64,000 bases of DNA from Anaerococcus vaginalis (GTDB lineage Bacteria > Bacillota > Clostridia > Tissierellales > Peptoniphilaceae), in NCBI GenBank assembly GCA_018363915.1, contig JAGZMY010000002.1, forward strand, positions 117,462-181,461, written 5' to 3'. Shown here one piece after another: positions 42,916 through 51,606 of this stretch. Position numbers and translations under genes: made by a program. The stretch's first letter is position 1. The number at the start of each line of letters is the position of its first letter. The notes beneath the pieces were generated by a model. That model ran no database searches and had not been told where the DNA came from. It was given only the letters and a program-made list of their open reading frames with translations.

Positions 42916-43734
42916 ATGATAAAAAATTCCGCCATTGTTGCTATAGTTGATAGTTATGATAAATTTACAGAAGTTGAAAAACTAATTGCCGATTATTTTA
43001 TAAAAAATAAACACAAGGAAGATTTTTCAATAAAAAATATCAAAAACAAACTCCACGTTTCCGAATCATCTATAACAAGATTTTCACAAAAATGTGGTTT
43101 TAAGGGATATAGAGAATTTATTTACAGGTATGAAGAAGGATTTTTAAAAGGAATTTCCAAATCTTCATTTAATGTAGAGGAAGTTTTAAACACTTACGGA
43201 AGAATTTTAAATATGTTTCCATCCCTTATCGACAACGAACAAATTGATAAAATAGCAGATTTAATTATAAAATCAAAATCAGTTTTATTCGTGGGAATAG
43301 GAAGTTCGGGACTTGTAGCAAGAGAAATGCAATCAAGGCTTACAAGGCTTGGAATTTTAGTAATGGCAATAGATTATCAAGATGAAATGAGAATGAGGGC
43401 AGTTTTTCAAAAAGAAAATTCTCTGCTTATTGGCATAAGCCTTTCAGCCAACAAAGAATCCGTTCTTTTCGCCCTAAAACAAGGCAAAGAAAACGGCGCA
43501 AAAACAATTCTTATAACATCAAATTCAAAAGATAATTTTTCATTTGTGGACGAAAAAGTAATTATTCCAACAATAGAAGATTTGAGAGGCGGAAATATAA
43601 TCTCCCCGCAATTTCCAGTTCTAGTTTTTATGGATTTTTGCTACAACAAAATCATAAAAAATAATCTAGAAGATGATTACAGAAAACTTCTCCACAAAAA
43701 AACAATAGATGCCTTAGAAGAAGACAAAAAGTGA
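42916..43734 (+). CDS. MurR/RpiR-family regulator of the amino-sugar operon
   Basis: 272 residues. HTH_6: 'LHVSESSITRFSQKCGFKGYREF' is split over residues 44-66, and the SIS domain has 'VLFVGIGSSGLVAREMQSRL' (about 125-145). It should sense a sugar phosphate such as ManNAc-6-P or GlcNAc-6-P and control nanE-PTS. It lies 24 bp after the PTS gene. Its stop is inside a terminator hairpin. Confidence 0.9.
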   Translation: MIKNSAIVAIVDSYDKFTEVEKLIADYFIKNKHKEDFSIKNIKNKLHVSESSITRFSQKCGFKGYREFIYRYEEGFLKGISKSSFNVEEVLNTYGRILNMFPSLIDNEQIDKIADLIIKSKSVLFVGIGSSGLVAREMQSRLTRLGILVMAIDYQDEMRMRAVFQKENSLLIGISLSANKESVLFALKQGKENGAKTILITSNSKDNFSFVDEKVIIPTIEDLRGGNIISPQFPVLVFMDFCYNKIIKNNLEDDYRKLLHKKTIDALEEDKK

Positions 43735-43751
43735 GCGATAAGCTCACTTTT
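43727..43751 (+). terminator. Terminator of the nanE operon
   Basis: Stem aaaagtgagc / gctcactttt with a 5-nt loop and a T run; includes the stop codon of the RpiR gene. Confidence 0.92.
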
Positions 43752-43881
43752 TTTGTAGAATAAATTGCTGATAGTATTTAGATAAAGTTATTAATATTGG
43801 TAAACCAAGTAGACTAATACTTTAATTTAATTGTCTAGCCTTACTTAATTAAATCCATCTAATAATTAGCCCAAACAAAGT

Positions 43882-43930
43882 AAAACCCATCCGACCAAAG
43901 ATAAATCTCAAAAGGTCTAAGATGGGTTTT
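43882..43930. terminator. Terminator of the glutaredoxin gene
   Basis: Arms aaaacccatc / gatgggtttt (10 bp, perfect) with a 29-nt loop that itself holds acc/ggt. It works for the minus-strand glutaredoxin gene and possibly both directions. Confidence 0.75.
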
Positions 43931-43934
43931 TGTT

Positions 43935-44165
43935 TTATAATCCTAATTTTTCGTCTACTACTTCTTTATTAAAGCCTACAATGTCTTCTCCGTCTATATT
44001 TATTACTGGAACTCCTCTGTGGCCATTTTCTACTAGATAGTCGATTGCGCTTCTATCTTCGTCTACGTTTTTTTCTTCAAAATCTATATTATTTTCTTTT
44101 AAATAATTTTTTGCTGCCTTGCAATGTGGGCAGGTGTTTGATGTGTAAATTGTTACTTTTTTCAT
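43935..44165 (-). CDS. Glutaredoxin-family protein
   Basis: 76-residue thioredoxin-fold protein with the CPHC active site in 'SNTCPHCKAAKNYLKE' and the cis-Pro motif 'GVPVINIDGE', then 'GFN'. The form resembles NrdH-like or YruB-type redoxins of anaerobes. Reductant (thioredoxin reductase versus glutathione) is unknown. RBS 'gag' is weak. Monocistronic between two terminators. Confidence 0.88.
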   Translation of the reverse strand: MKKVTIYTSNTCPHCKAAKNYLKENNIDFEEKNVDEDRSAIDYLVENGHRGVPVINIDGEDIVGFNKEVVDEKLGL

Positions 44166-44239
44166 ATTTTCTCCAATCTTTTTTTATAAATCTTTTTTTC
44201 TAATATAATTATTATACTCAAATGATAATCTCTTTCAAT

Positions 44240-45088
44240 CTATCCTTTTATTTTTTCAAATTCATTAGCTATTTTTATAAAATCGTCAAGGGAAAGATTT
44301 TCTGCTCTAAGATTTTCTTTTAGGGATAAATTTTCTAAAATTTCTTTTAAATTTTCTTTTTCTATCACGCTTGATAAGGAATTTAATATTGTTTTTCTTC
44401 TTTTATTAAATCCTGCTCTTACTATATTAAATAGGGTATTTGTATTAACATTTTCGTCATACAATCTCAAATTTAATTTTAATACTTGGGAATCTATTTT
44501 TGGTTGGGGCATAAAAACTGATTTTGGAACTTTGAATTGTCCAGTAATTTGTGCATAATATTTTATAAAAACTGAAAGTGATGAATAATCTTTGCTTTTT
44601 TCATCTGCCTTCATCCTATCTGCCACTTCTTTTTGAACCATAATTGTCATGTCTTTGCACGAAAAATTTTCTTCAAATAATTTTTCAATTATTGGAGTTG
44701 TTATATAATATGGCAAATTTGAAACAACTTTGAAATCTTCTCCATCAAATTTTTCTTTGGCAATTTTTTCAAGGTCTGTTTTTAAAATATCTGCATTTAT
44801 TATTTCGACATTTGAAAATTCGCCAAGATTATCGTTTAAAATTGGAATAAGAGTCTTATCTATTTCTATTACCACAAGTTTTTTGCAAGTTTTTGCCATC
44901 TCTTGGCTGATTGTTCCAATCCCCGGTCCAATTTCTAAAATATTTTCGCCATCTACTTCTGATAAGTCTATAATTTTATCTACAAAATTTTTGTCTACCA
45001 AAAAATTTTGTCCCAAAGATTTGCTAAATTTAAAACCGTAAAGGTCTTGGATTATTTTTATTGTTTTTGGTGAATATAATTTTTTCAT
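44240..45088 (-). CDS. rsmA: 16S rRNA dimethyladenosine transferase RsmA
   Basis: 282 residues. SAM site 'LEIGPGIGTISQEM', catalytic 'NLPYYITTPIIEKL' (NLPY), and C-terminal 'GFNKRRKTILNSL'. It dimethylates two adjacent adenines of the 3' 16S hairpin; loss gives kasugamycin resistance. It overlaps rnmV by 4 bp in the conserved Firmicute order metG-tatD-rnmV-rsmA. Confidence 0.96.
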   Translation of the reverse strand: MKKLYSPKTIKIIQDLYGFKFSKSLGQNFLVDKNFVDKIIDLSEVDGENILEIGPGIGTISQEMAKTCKKLVVIEIDKTLIPILNDNLGEFSNVEIINADILKTDLEKIAKEKFDGEDFKVVSNLPYYITTPIIEKLFEENFSCKDMTIMVQKEVADRMKADEKSKDYSSLSVFIKYYAQITGQFKVPKSVFMPQPKIDSQVLKLNLRLYDENVNTNTLFNIVRAGFNKRRKTILNSLSSVIEKENLKEILENLSLKENLRAENLSLDDFIKIANEFEKIKG

Positions 45089-45615
45089 AATTTTTCAACC
45101 GCACTTTCGAATTCTTCTCGACTTATGCCAAATGAATTTAGTTTTGATAAAAGTTGTTTAGAATTAAAATATCCTATGGATAGAATATCGCCAAGTTTTT
45201 CCCTTCTGTTTCTGCTGTCGTTTGTAAGAGTAAGATTATTATCCAAAAGGTCTTTCATGGTAAATTCTTCTCTTTTTTCACTTTTTGTTGCATGAGCATT
45301 TTTTAAAGCTTCAATTATATCTTCTTTTGAGGCGTTTTCTACTCCCAAATCTCCCTTTTTGATTGCTTTTTTCCTATCAAGGTAAGCGTGCTTGGCATTT
45401 GGAATTTCTTTGGAAATTTTTGCCCTGATTTTTTTTCCTGCAAAATCTGGATCAGTAAAAATTATTATCCCACATCTTTTGTCAATTTCTTTTAATTTTT
45501 CAATCAAATCTTTGCCAAAAGCAAGGCCGTTTGTCGCTATAAGCTCACATTCGACCGCTGATTTTATATTACTTATATCATCTTTTCCTTCAACTACTAT
45601 TGTTTCTTTTATCAT
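45085..45615 (-). CDS. rnmV: Ribonuclease M5
   Basis: 176 residues. Toprim domain with 'VVEGKDDISNIK' (Glu) and 'IIFTDPDFAGKKIR' (DxD), 'AYLDRKKA'. It matures the 5S rRNA precursor. It lies 5 bp after tatD and overlaps rsmA by 4 bp. Confidence 0.95.
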   Translation of the reverse strand: MIKETIVVEGKDDISNIKSAVECELIATNGLAFGKDLIEKLKEIDKRCGIIIFTDPDFAGKKIRAKISKEIPNAKHAYLDRKKAIKKGDLGVENASKEDIIEALKNAHATKSEKREEFTMKDLLDNNLTLTNDSRNRREKLGDILSIGYFNSKQLLSKLNSFGISREEFESAVEKL

Positions 45616-45620
45616 ATTAC

Positions 45621-46385
45621 CTACTTTATATTAAAAAATTCCATAGCATTTTTGCTTGTTCTTTTTGCAAGTTTTGATAATTTCATCCCACGAAGATTTG
45701 CAATTTCTCTTGCAACTTCCACAATTTTTCTCGGATCATTTCTCATTCCCCTGTAAGGTTCTGGAGAAAGATATGGACAGTCTGTTTCAAGCATTAGCTT
45801 ATCCAAATCCACATTTATGGCCGCATTTTTTTCATTGTCAGCGTTTTTGTAAGTTACAACTCCACCTATTGAAATATAATATCCTCTTTTCATACATTCC
45901 ATAAGATGGATATATGAATAAGAAAAACAGTGAATTTGAACTTTTAAATCCTTGTAATCTTTTAAAATTTCCAGACAATCATCAACCGAATCTCTGGAAT
46001 GAATTACGACTGGAAGCTTTAATTTTCTTGCAAGGTCTAATTGTTTGATAAAAATTTCTTTTTGCTCATCCTTGTTGTCATCTTGCCAATAATAATCAAG
46101 TCCAATTTCTCCAATTGCTACAACTTTTGGATTTTTTGCCAAATCTTCTAATTTTTCTATAGAAGAATCATCAAATGATTCTATATTTTCTGGATGAAAT
46201 CCAACTTGGGCATACAAATTCTCATATTTTTCTGCAAGTTTTACAGTTTCATAAGAATTTTCTAAGTCGCAAGCTGGCATTATGACATAATTTACAGCAA
46301 AATTAGACAGATCCTTTATAAGAAAAGATCTGTCCTCATTAAAATCATCACTCGTTAAATGGGCGTGTGAATCTATTAATTTCAT
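45621..46385 (-). CDS. tatD: TatD-family metal-dependent DNase
   Basis: 254 residues. 'LIDSHAHLTSDDF' (HxH), 'IGEIGLDYYW', 'VIHSRDS', 'IHCFSYS' and 'LETDCPYLSPEPYRG' supply the metal ligands of the TIM-barrel. The family has 3'-5' exonuclease or D-aminoacyl-tRNA deacylase-type activity. Its start overlaps the metG stop by 1 bp. Confidence 0.95.
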   Translation of the reverse strand: MKLIDSHAHLTSDDFNEDRSFLIKDLSNFAVNYVIMPACDLENSYETVKLAEKYENLYAQVGFHPENIESFDDSSIEKLEDLAKNPKVVAIGEIGLDYYWQDDNKDEQKEIFIKQLDLARKLKLPVVIHSRDSVDDCLEILKDYKDLKVQIHCFSYSYIHLMECMKRGYYISIGGVVTYKNADNEKNAAINVDLDKLMLETDCPYLSPEPYRGMRNDPRKIVEVAREIANLRGMKLSKLAKRTSKNAMEFFNIK

Positions 46386-48322
46386 TAAGAAATCACCGTA
46401 CCTGGTTTGCAGTCTTTGATTGTTGTAAGTAAAACTGCATCCTCTCCTGCAGCAAGAAGCATTCCTTCTGATAAAATTCCTCTCATTTTTACAGGTTTTA
46501 GGTTTTTGATTACAGCAATATTTTTGCCAAGTAATTCTTCTTTTTTGTAGAATTCTTTTATGCTTGAAACAATTGTCCTTGTTTCACTTCCAATATCAAC
46601 TTTAAAAACAAGAAGTCTGTCAGCATCCGGATGGTCGTTTACTTCCAAAATTTTTCCAACAACAAGGTCAAGCTTGTCAAAATCATCAATTTTAATTTGT
46701 GATTTTGATTGGCTTTCCTCTTCTTTTTCTTCCTTTTTAACTCCAAGTCTTTTCTCAACAAGTTTATTATTTAAGGCATGAAGTTTTTCAAGTTCTTTTT
46801 CTGTATCAAGTCTGTTAAATAAATTTTCGCCTTTACTAACTTTAGTTCCTTCTTTAATCAAACCAAATTTATAAGCAGATTCAAAACCTTGGTTTTCTAC
46901 TCCCAATTGTTTTAAAATTTCTTTTGTTGTATTTCTCATAACAGGTTCAAGCATTTGGGCAATAATTCTTAAAGATTCGGCAAGATTATATAAAACTGTA
47001 TTTAATCTGTCATATTTTTCTTCACGTCCCAAAATCCATGGCTCAGTTTGGTCAACATACTTATTTGATCTTCTTACAAGATTCCACAAACATTCCAAAG
47101 CCTCATTAAACTTAAATTCGTCCATTAATTTTGTAAAATCTTCATAAGTTTTTTCAGCCAAGGCAATCAATTCGCCATCAATTTCATCTTCTTCCAAGCC
47201 TTTTTTAATAATTCCATCATTGTATTTTGAAATCATTGAAACAGTTCTTGAAAGTAAGTTTCCCAAATCATTTACAAGGTCAGAATTGTATCTATCCATA
47301 AATTTCTTTGAAAGGAAGTTTCCATCAGCTCCAAAATTAAATTCACGAAGTAGGAAATATTTCAAAGAATCAGTTCCATATAATTCCACAAGCGGTTCTG
47401 GATACATAATATTTCCCTTAGATTTACTCATCTTGTCATTGTCAAACAAAATCCAACCATGAGCAAAAACTTTTTTTGGAAGTGGAATATCTAAAGCCAT
47501 CAAAAGTGCTGGCCAAATTATTGTATGAAATCTTACAATGTCTTTTCCAATTAAATGAACACCAGCTGGCCAATATTTATTGAATTTTTCCATATCATGA
47601 CCATAGCCTATAGCTGTCAAATAACAAGATAAGGCGTCAATCCAAACATAAACAACGTGCTCGTTGTCAAAAGGAACATCAACTCCCCAATCAAAAGTAT
47701 TTCTAGATACAGAAAGATCTTCAAGACCTTTGTCAATAAAATTATTTAACATTTCATTTTGCCTAAATTTTGGCTCAAGAAATTCTGGATGGTCTTTGAA
47801 AAGTTCCTTTAATTTATCAGTATAATTTGAAAGTCTAAAAAAATATGATTCTTCTTTACGATGATTAACTCCTCTGCCACAATCAGGACAATTTCCATCA
47901 TCAAGTTGGCTTTCAGTAAAATAAGATTCGCAAGATTCGCAATAATATCCGTCATAATGGCCCTTGTAAATATCTCCCTTATCATACAAATATTGGAAAA
48001 TATTTTTTACATTTTCTTCATGTTTTGGATCAGTTGACCTAATAAATGAATCATAATCAATATCAAGTTTTTTAAGCAAAACTTTTGTTTCGCCTGCAAT
48101 TCTATCAACAAATTCTTGAGGCTTTGATCCATGAGAAAGAGCTGCATTCATTATTTTTTGACCGTGTTCATCAGTTCCAGTTGTAAGATAAGCATCAAAT
48201 CCCCTGAGTGCCTTATATCTTTTCAAAACATCAGCAATAACTGAAGTATAAACATTACCAATATGTAAGTTGCTATTTGGATAATATATTGGCGTTGTTA
48301 TATAATAAGCTTTTTTATCCAT
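46385..48322 (-). CDS. metG: Methionyl-tRNA synthetase with C-terminal tRNA-binding domain
   Basis: 645 residues. 'SNLHIGNVYTS' (HIGH), zinc knuckle from 'CESCESYF' and 'CPDCG', and 'DKMSKSKGN'. The C-terminal 110 residues form an EMAP/Trbp111-like tRNA-binding domain ('FDKLDLVVGKILEV'). It is first in metG-tatD-rnmV-rsmA. No T-box leader was found upstream. Confidence 0.96.
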   Translation of the reverse strand: MDKKAYYITTPIYYPNSNLHIGNVYTSVIADVLKRYKALRGFDAYLTTGTDEHGQKIMNAALSHGSKPQEFVDRIAGETKVLLKKLDIDYDSFIRSTDPKHEENVKNIFQYLYDKGDIYKGHYDGYYCESCESYFTESQLDDGNCPDCGRGVNHRKEESYFFRLSNYTDKLKELFKDHPEFLEPKFRQNEMLNNFIDKGLEDLSVSRNTFDWGVDVPFDNEHVVYVWIDALSCYLTAIGYGHDMEKFNKYWPAGVHLIGKDIVRFHTIIWPALLMALDIPLPKKVFAHGWILFDNDKMSKSKGNIMYPEPLVELYGTDSLKYFLLREFNFGADGNFLSKKFMDRYNSDLVNDLGNLLSRTVSMISKYNDGIIKKGLEEDEIDGELIALAEKTYEDFTKLMDEFKFNEALECLWNLVRRSNKYVDQTEPWILGREEKYDRLNTVLYNLAESLRIIAQMLEPVMRNTTKEILKQLGVENQGFESAYKFGLIKEGTKVSKGENLFNRLDTEKELEKLHALNNKLVEKRLGVKKEEKEEESQSKSQIKIDDFDKLDLVVGKILEVNDHPDADRLLVFKVDIGSETRTIVSSIKEFYKKEELLGKNIAVIKNLKPVKMRGILSEGMLLAAGEDAVLLTTIKDCKPGTVIS

Positions 48323-48375
48323 AAATTCTCCTTTTTAAAATTAATAAAACTAAATTTCTTTTTATATATACCTAT

Positions 48376-48404
48376 ATTATAGCGTTTTTGTCCATTTTTT
48401 CCAA
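48376..48404 (-). promoter_or_regulatory. Promoter of metG
   Basis: Minus-strand -35 ttggaa (48399-48404), 17-bp spacer and -10 tataat (48376-48381). The rest of the 322-bp gap 48,323-48,644 is AT-rich and, apart from a terminator, empty. Confidence 0.65.
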
Positions 48405-48558
48405 TTTAAAATATATAAGAAAAAATAGACAAAATATAAAACAGAATTTAAAATTAAAATTGTAAAAAATATTTATAAGAAAATATAAAATTTAAAATTA
48501 GAAGAAAAAAATTATTTGATTCAGTTAGAAAAATAGAAATAAAAAAATCACAAAAAAA

Positions 48559-48586
48559 CCAGAGTAAGCTTTTATGCTCACTCTGG
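48559..48586 (-). terminator. Terminator of the Mop-domain gene
   Basis: Arms ccagagtaagc / gctcactctgg (one G-U pair on the minus strand), 6-nt loop, then seven T on the minus strand. Confidence 0.88.
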
Positions 48587-48644
48587 TAATAGGTCAAAAT
48601 GGTTTTCTTATTAGAAAAGCAAATTTGTCCTTATTTATTATTTA

Positions 48645-48854
48645 TTAGTCAACAGCTACCATAACGTTGCTTGCTTTAATTACTGCATAAGCTTCTTTGC
48701 CTTCTTCAAGACCAAGTTCTTTGATAGCGTTGTTTGTAATAGATGATGTGATTATAGTTCCGTTTCCTATATCGATTTTAACAATTCCATTAACAGCACC
48801 TTCAACAACTTCTACTACTTTTCCTTTGATTGTATTTCTAGCTGAAATTTTCAT
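48645..48854 (-). CDS. mop: Molbindin-like Mop/TOBE-domain protein
   Basis: 69-residue single Mop domain: 'ISARNTIKGKVVEVVEGAVN' is the classic opening, followed by 'GIVKIDIGNGTIITSSIT' and 'GLEEGKEAYAVIKASNVMV'. Stand-alone Mop proteins oligomerise and bind molybdate or tungstate as an intracellular store or buffer. It is a single gene with its own terminator, 44 kb from the mod/moa operon, and adds to the evidence for active molybdenum use. Confidence 0.92.
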   Translation of the reverse strand: MKISARNTIKGKVVEVVEGAVNGIVKIDIGNGTIITSSITNNAIKELGLEEGKEAYAVIKASNVMVAVD

Positions 48855-48929
48855 AATGTTCTCCTTAAATTTTATTTTTCTAAATTATTATACCCCAAAT
48901 TTTCTGATATGAAATTTTTTCAAAAAATG

Positions 48930-48993
48930 CTACTAGCTTAATTTTATTTTAAAATAAAATATTATCTAAACTTGTATTCGTCTAAGTTTTATT
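48930..48993 (-). repeat. Copy of AT-rich dispersed repeat B (inverted)
   Basis: On the minus strand it reads 'tagacgaatacaagtttaga' then 'taatattttattttaaaata' and 'aagctagtagca', matching 10,383-10,448 ('gtagataatattttattt', 'caagctacgtgcca'). Confidence 0.55.
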
Positions 48994-48994
48994 C

Positions 48995-50260
48995 TTATTT
49001 TATTGTAACTTTGTGGAAAGTTTTTTTGCCTTTTTTTACAATTATTTTTCCATCTTCAAACAAGTCTTCGTTTATTTCAAATCTTGGGTCGGTTATTTTT
49101 TCATCATTTATACTTACTCCACCGCCCTTTACTGAATCTCTTGCTTGAGAATTTGATTTAGTTAAACCTAAATTTGTAAGTAGGGTTAATATTCCCATTG
49201 GAAATTCTTCTTTTTCTATTTCAGTTGTTGGCATTGCTGATTCATCTCCAGCTCCAGAGAACAAAGCTTTTGATGCTTCTAGAGCTTCTTTGGCTTTTTC
49301 TTCGCCGTGAATTAATTTTGTAATTTCATAAGCCAAAACTTCTTTTGCGTGGTTAATTTCTTTTGCATCCTTGCCATTTCCCAATTTTCTACATTCAGCA
49401 GTTGGAAGGAAAGTTAACATCAAGAGGAATTTTTCTACATCCCTGTCGTCAACATTTCTCATATATTGGAAAAGCTCATAAGCTGAAGTTTTTTCTTCAT
49501 CAAGCCAAACAGCTCCCTTTTGACTTTTGCCCATTTTTACCCCATCGGCAGTTGTAAGTAATTTGAAAGTCATTCCATAAACTTTTGCGTCTTCTTTTTT
49601 TCTAATCAAATCATAACCACCGATTATGTTTGACCATTGGTCTGAGCCACCAATTTCCAAAGTACAATTGTGTCTTCTAAATAGTTCTAGAAAATCGTAA
49701 GATTGCAAAAGCATATATGAAAATTCAAAAAATGTAAGCCCTTTGTCCATCCTATTTTTGTAGGCATCTTTTTTTAGCATTTCATTTACAAGGAAATTTG
49801 ATCCAACATCTCTTAGAAAATCTATAAAAGGAAGATTTAAAAGCCAATTTGCATTATTTTCAATTATAGCCTTGTCGCCAGAATCTTCTCCCTCATTTTC
49901 AAATTCCAAAAATCTTTGAAATTGTTTATAAAAACAATTTGCGTTGTGGTTGATTTTCTCCTTTGTCATAACCATTCTCATATCACTTCTTCCAGAAGGA
50001 TCTCCAATCATTGTAGTTCCTCCACCAAGAAGAGCGATTGGTCTGTGGCCATAATTTTGCATTCTCATCATAACCATAATTTGGATAAGATGACCTACTG
50101 TCAAAGAATCAGCAGTTGCATCAAAGCCACAATAAAAAGTTAATTTTTCATTTTTTAATTTTTCAGCCAACTCTTCTTCATCAGTTGCAGCCTCAAAATA
50201 TCCACGATCTTTTAATTCATCAAATACATTATCATATTCTTTTTCGTATTGAAATTTCAT
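48995..50260 (-). CDS. tyrS: Tyrosyl-tRNA synthetase
   Basis: 421 residues. HIGH motif in the TVGH form ('ADSLTVGHLIQI'), 'GGGTTMIGDPSGRSDMR', KMSKS in the form 'KMGKSQKGAVWL', and a C-terminal S4 domain ('SNSQARDSVKGGGVSINDEK'). ATG 50260 with 'ggag' 6 nt upstream is chosen. The frame stays open to 50392, but that part is the T-box leader and its 44 codons are not protein-like. Confidence 0.95.
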   Translation of the reverse strand: MKFQYEKEYDNVFDELKDRGYFEAATDEEELAEKLKNEKLTFYCGFDATADSLTVGHLIQIMVMMRMQNYGHRPIALLGGGTTMIGDPSGRSDMRMVMTKEKINHNANCFYKQFQRFLEFENEGEDSGDKAIIENNANWLLNLPFIDFLRDVGSNFLVNEMLKKDAYKNRMDKGLTFFEFSYMLLQSYDFLELFRRHNCTLEIGGSDQWSNIIGGYDLIRKKEDAKVYGMTFKLLTTADGVKMGKSQKGAVWLDEEKTSAYELFQYMRNVDDRDVEKFLLMLTFLPTAECRKLGNGKDAKEINHAKEVLAYEITKLIHGEEKAKEALEASKALFSGAGDESAMPTTEIEKEEFPMGILTLLTNLGLTKSNSQARDSVKGGGVSINDEKITDPRFEINEDLFEDGKIIVKKGKKTFHKVTIK

Positions 50261-50283
50261 TTTTTTCTCCTTTATTTTTAAGT

Positions 50284-50440
50284 ACAAAAAAAGAGTATAA
50301 GAAGGCATCTTGATGCGGTACCACTTCTTTTTATACTCCACGCTTCCACTAAGTAGAAAGCCAACTTTGGACAAAGAATTTTGTAATTTCAAAAAAATTA
50401 TCCCAAATTTTTCCTACTGTAAATCCTATAAGTCCTATTT
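50284..50440 (-). promoter_or_regulatory. T-box leader of tyrS (tRNA-Tyr responsive)
   Basis: Minus-strand Stem I is closed by ggac / gtcc (50369-50435, only about 67 nt), with 'gaaattac' presenting TAC (Tyr) at 50383-50385. Next comes a stem gctttctac / gtggaagc, then the T-box 'gaagtggtaccgca' (UGGU, matching A73). A terminator, gagtataa ... ttatactc followed by seven T, closes the leader at 50,287-50,339. Confidence 0.88.
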
Positions 50441-50451
50441 ACTTAAAATTA

Positions 50452-50479
50452 ATTATACAATCTTGCTTGATTTTTTCAA
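50452..50479 (-). promoter_or_regulatory. Promoter of the tyrS leader
   Basis: Minus-strand -35 ttgaaa (50474-50479), 16-bp spacer and -10 tataat (50452-50457), about 15 bp before Stem I. Confidence 0.65.
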
Positions 50480-50503
50480 ATTTTTCAAAAAAATATCAAA
50501 AAT

Positions 50504-50920
50504 TTATAATCTATGCCAAGATTTTTCCATTAAATTTTCAAAATTTTTCCTATTATCAACAGCCATTTTCCCATCAAAATCAATCTCATAAGAAATATTT
50601 TTATCCAAATGAGAAAAATTTATAAAAGCTTTTCTAGATTCTTCAACGATTTCAAAAACTTCAATTTCATCCCAAGGCATAAGAATAAAATCGCCCTTAG
50701 TAGAATTTGAAATTTCCTTTTCATAAATCCCCTTTTCATTAAAATGCAAAATAAAAGTCCTTGAAGAATCTACTGTGTTATACAAATTACTAAAAAATAA
50801 TTTCAAAAATCCCTTGCCTGTTGAATTATGTTTAATAGCAAATAAATACGAATCAGTATTTTTGAATTTTTCATATATTTTTTCCCTAAATTCATTCACA
50901 TCATTAAATAAAAATCCCAT
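50504..50920 (-). CDS. Hypothetical protein paired with an XRE regulator
   Basis: 138 residues, no recognised family. It is soluble, with alternating strands in the middle ('FILHFNEKGIYEKEI', 'FILMPWDEIEVFEIVE') that recall a bacterial PH-like barrel, and an aromatic C-terminus. It starts 9 bp after the XRE regulator gene with 'ggagag' upstream, so the two form an operon. It could be a sensor or effector of that regulator. Function unknown. Confidence 0.65.
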   Translation of the reverse strand: MGFLFNDVNEFREKIYEKFKNTDSYLFAIKHNSTGKGFLKLFFSNLYNTVDSSRTFILHFNEKGIYEKEISNSTKGDFILMPWDEIEVFEIVEESRKAFINFSHLDKNISYEIDFDGKMAVDNRKNFENLMEKSWHRL

Positions 50921-50929
50921 TTTCTCTCC

Positions 50930-51133
50930 TTATTTAAAAATAAAAACCTCTTTGATGTCCTTATCCAAAACCTTGCAAATTTTGTAGGCAGTTTCAAGAC
51001 TTGGACTAATAGTATTATTTTCATAAGCCATAATCGACCTTCTTTTAAGCCCAACAAGCTTTGCCAATTTGTGCTGAGAAAGATTTTTCTCTTTCCTAAA
51101 TTCCCTAATCCTATTTTCAATCTCAACTTCCAT
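50930..51133 (-). CDS. XRE/Cro-type HTH regulator
   Basis: 67 residues, essentially only the HTH: 'RKEKNLSQHKLAKLVGLKRR' then 'SIMAYENNTISPSLETAYKI', matching the short YozG-like regulators. Two 15-bp repeats overlap the region upstream of its start and are candidate autoregulatory sites. Confidence 0.88.
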   Translation of the reverse strand: MEVEIENRIREFRKEKNLSQHKLAKLVGLKRRSIMAYENNTISPSLETAYKICKVLDKDIKEVFIFK

Positions 51134-51147
51134 ATCAAAATCCTTGG

Positions 51148-51185
51148 TTACATTTTTAGTACATTTTTTGTTACATTTATAGTAC
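51148..51185. promoter_or_regulatory. Direct-repeat operator of the XRE gene
   Basis: ttacatttttagtac (51148-51162) and ttacatttatagtac (51171-51185): 15-mers with one difference, 23 bp start to start, each with gtac/gta-ac half-dyads. They overlap the minus-strand -10 region 15-52 bp before the ATG. Confidence 0.6.
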
Positions 51186-51282
51186 TATAATAATGAATTT
51201 TTGTAAAATTTAAAAAAATATAATTTTAATAGGTAAAAATTTTAATTTCATTGATAAAGTAAAATAAAATCAAAAAAACAAA

Positions 51283-51330
51283 AGAGATCTATACACGCAC
51301 TCCACTTCGTTTCGTTTGATCGAGATGGTA
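51283..51330 (+). repeat. Copy of dispersed GAGATCTC repeat (left of pair)
   Basis: agagatctat ... ttgatcgagatgg, facing the copy at 51,420-51,449. The two bracket about 90 bp. The gap 51,134-51,606 otherwise holds the XRE operators and a terminator and no gene. Confidence 0.7.
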
Positions 51331-51419
51331 TCTTTCTTTTATTTTTGTAATATAAAAAATAATAGTATATAAATAATAAATCAAAACCAATTCGAAGATA
51401 TTAAAAACATCCCACAACA

Positions 51420-51449
51420 ACCCATCTCGAGCGCAGTCGAGAGATCTCA
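51420..51449 (-). repeat. Copy of dispersed GAGATCTC repeat (right of pair)
   Basis: acccatctcgag, cgcag, tcgagagatctc: nearly the perfect palindromic core, inverted relative to 51,283-51,330. Confidence 0.78.
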
Positions 51450-51571
51450 TTTATTAATTTTATCCAATTATCCACCAAATCCTTTAGAAAAAAATTCCCA
51501 GCTCAAAACTAAAAAAAAATAAAAACAGGAACTAAGGTGCTCTTAATTAGGGATTTATTTCCTTAAAATTT

Positions 51572-51605
51572 AATCGGCATGAAGGCATTAACCTTTGTGC
51601 CGATT
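51572..51605. terminator. Terminator at the recombinase end of the mobile element
   Basis: Stem aatcggca / tgccgatt (8 bp), internal tg/tg loop, then aagg/cctt. T-rich on the plus side and 'aaatttt' on the minus side. It lies at the recombinase stop. Confidence 0.7.
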
Positions 51606-51606
51606 T

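Noticed and set aside
45085..48322. T-box or S-box leader for metG
   Set aside because: The region upstream of metG shows a plain promoter and RBS and no conserved leader motifs.
50261..50392. 44-codon N-terminal extension of tyrS
   Set aside because: It is the translated T-box leader; the RBS and conserved N-terminus are at 50260.
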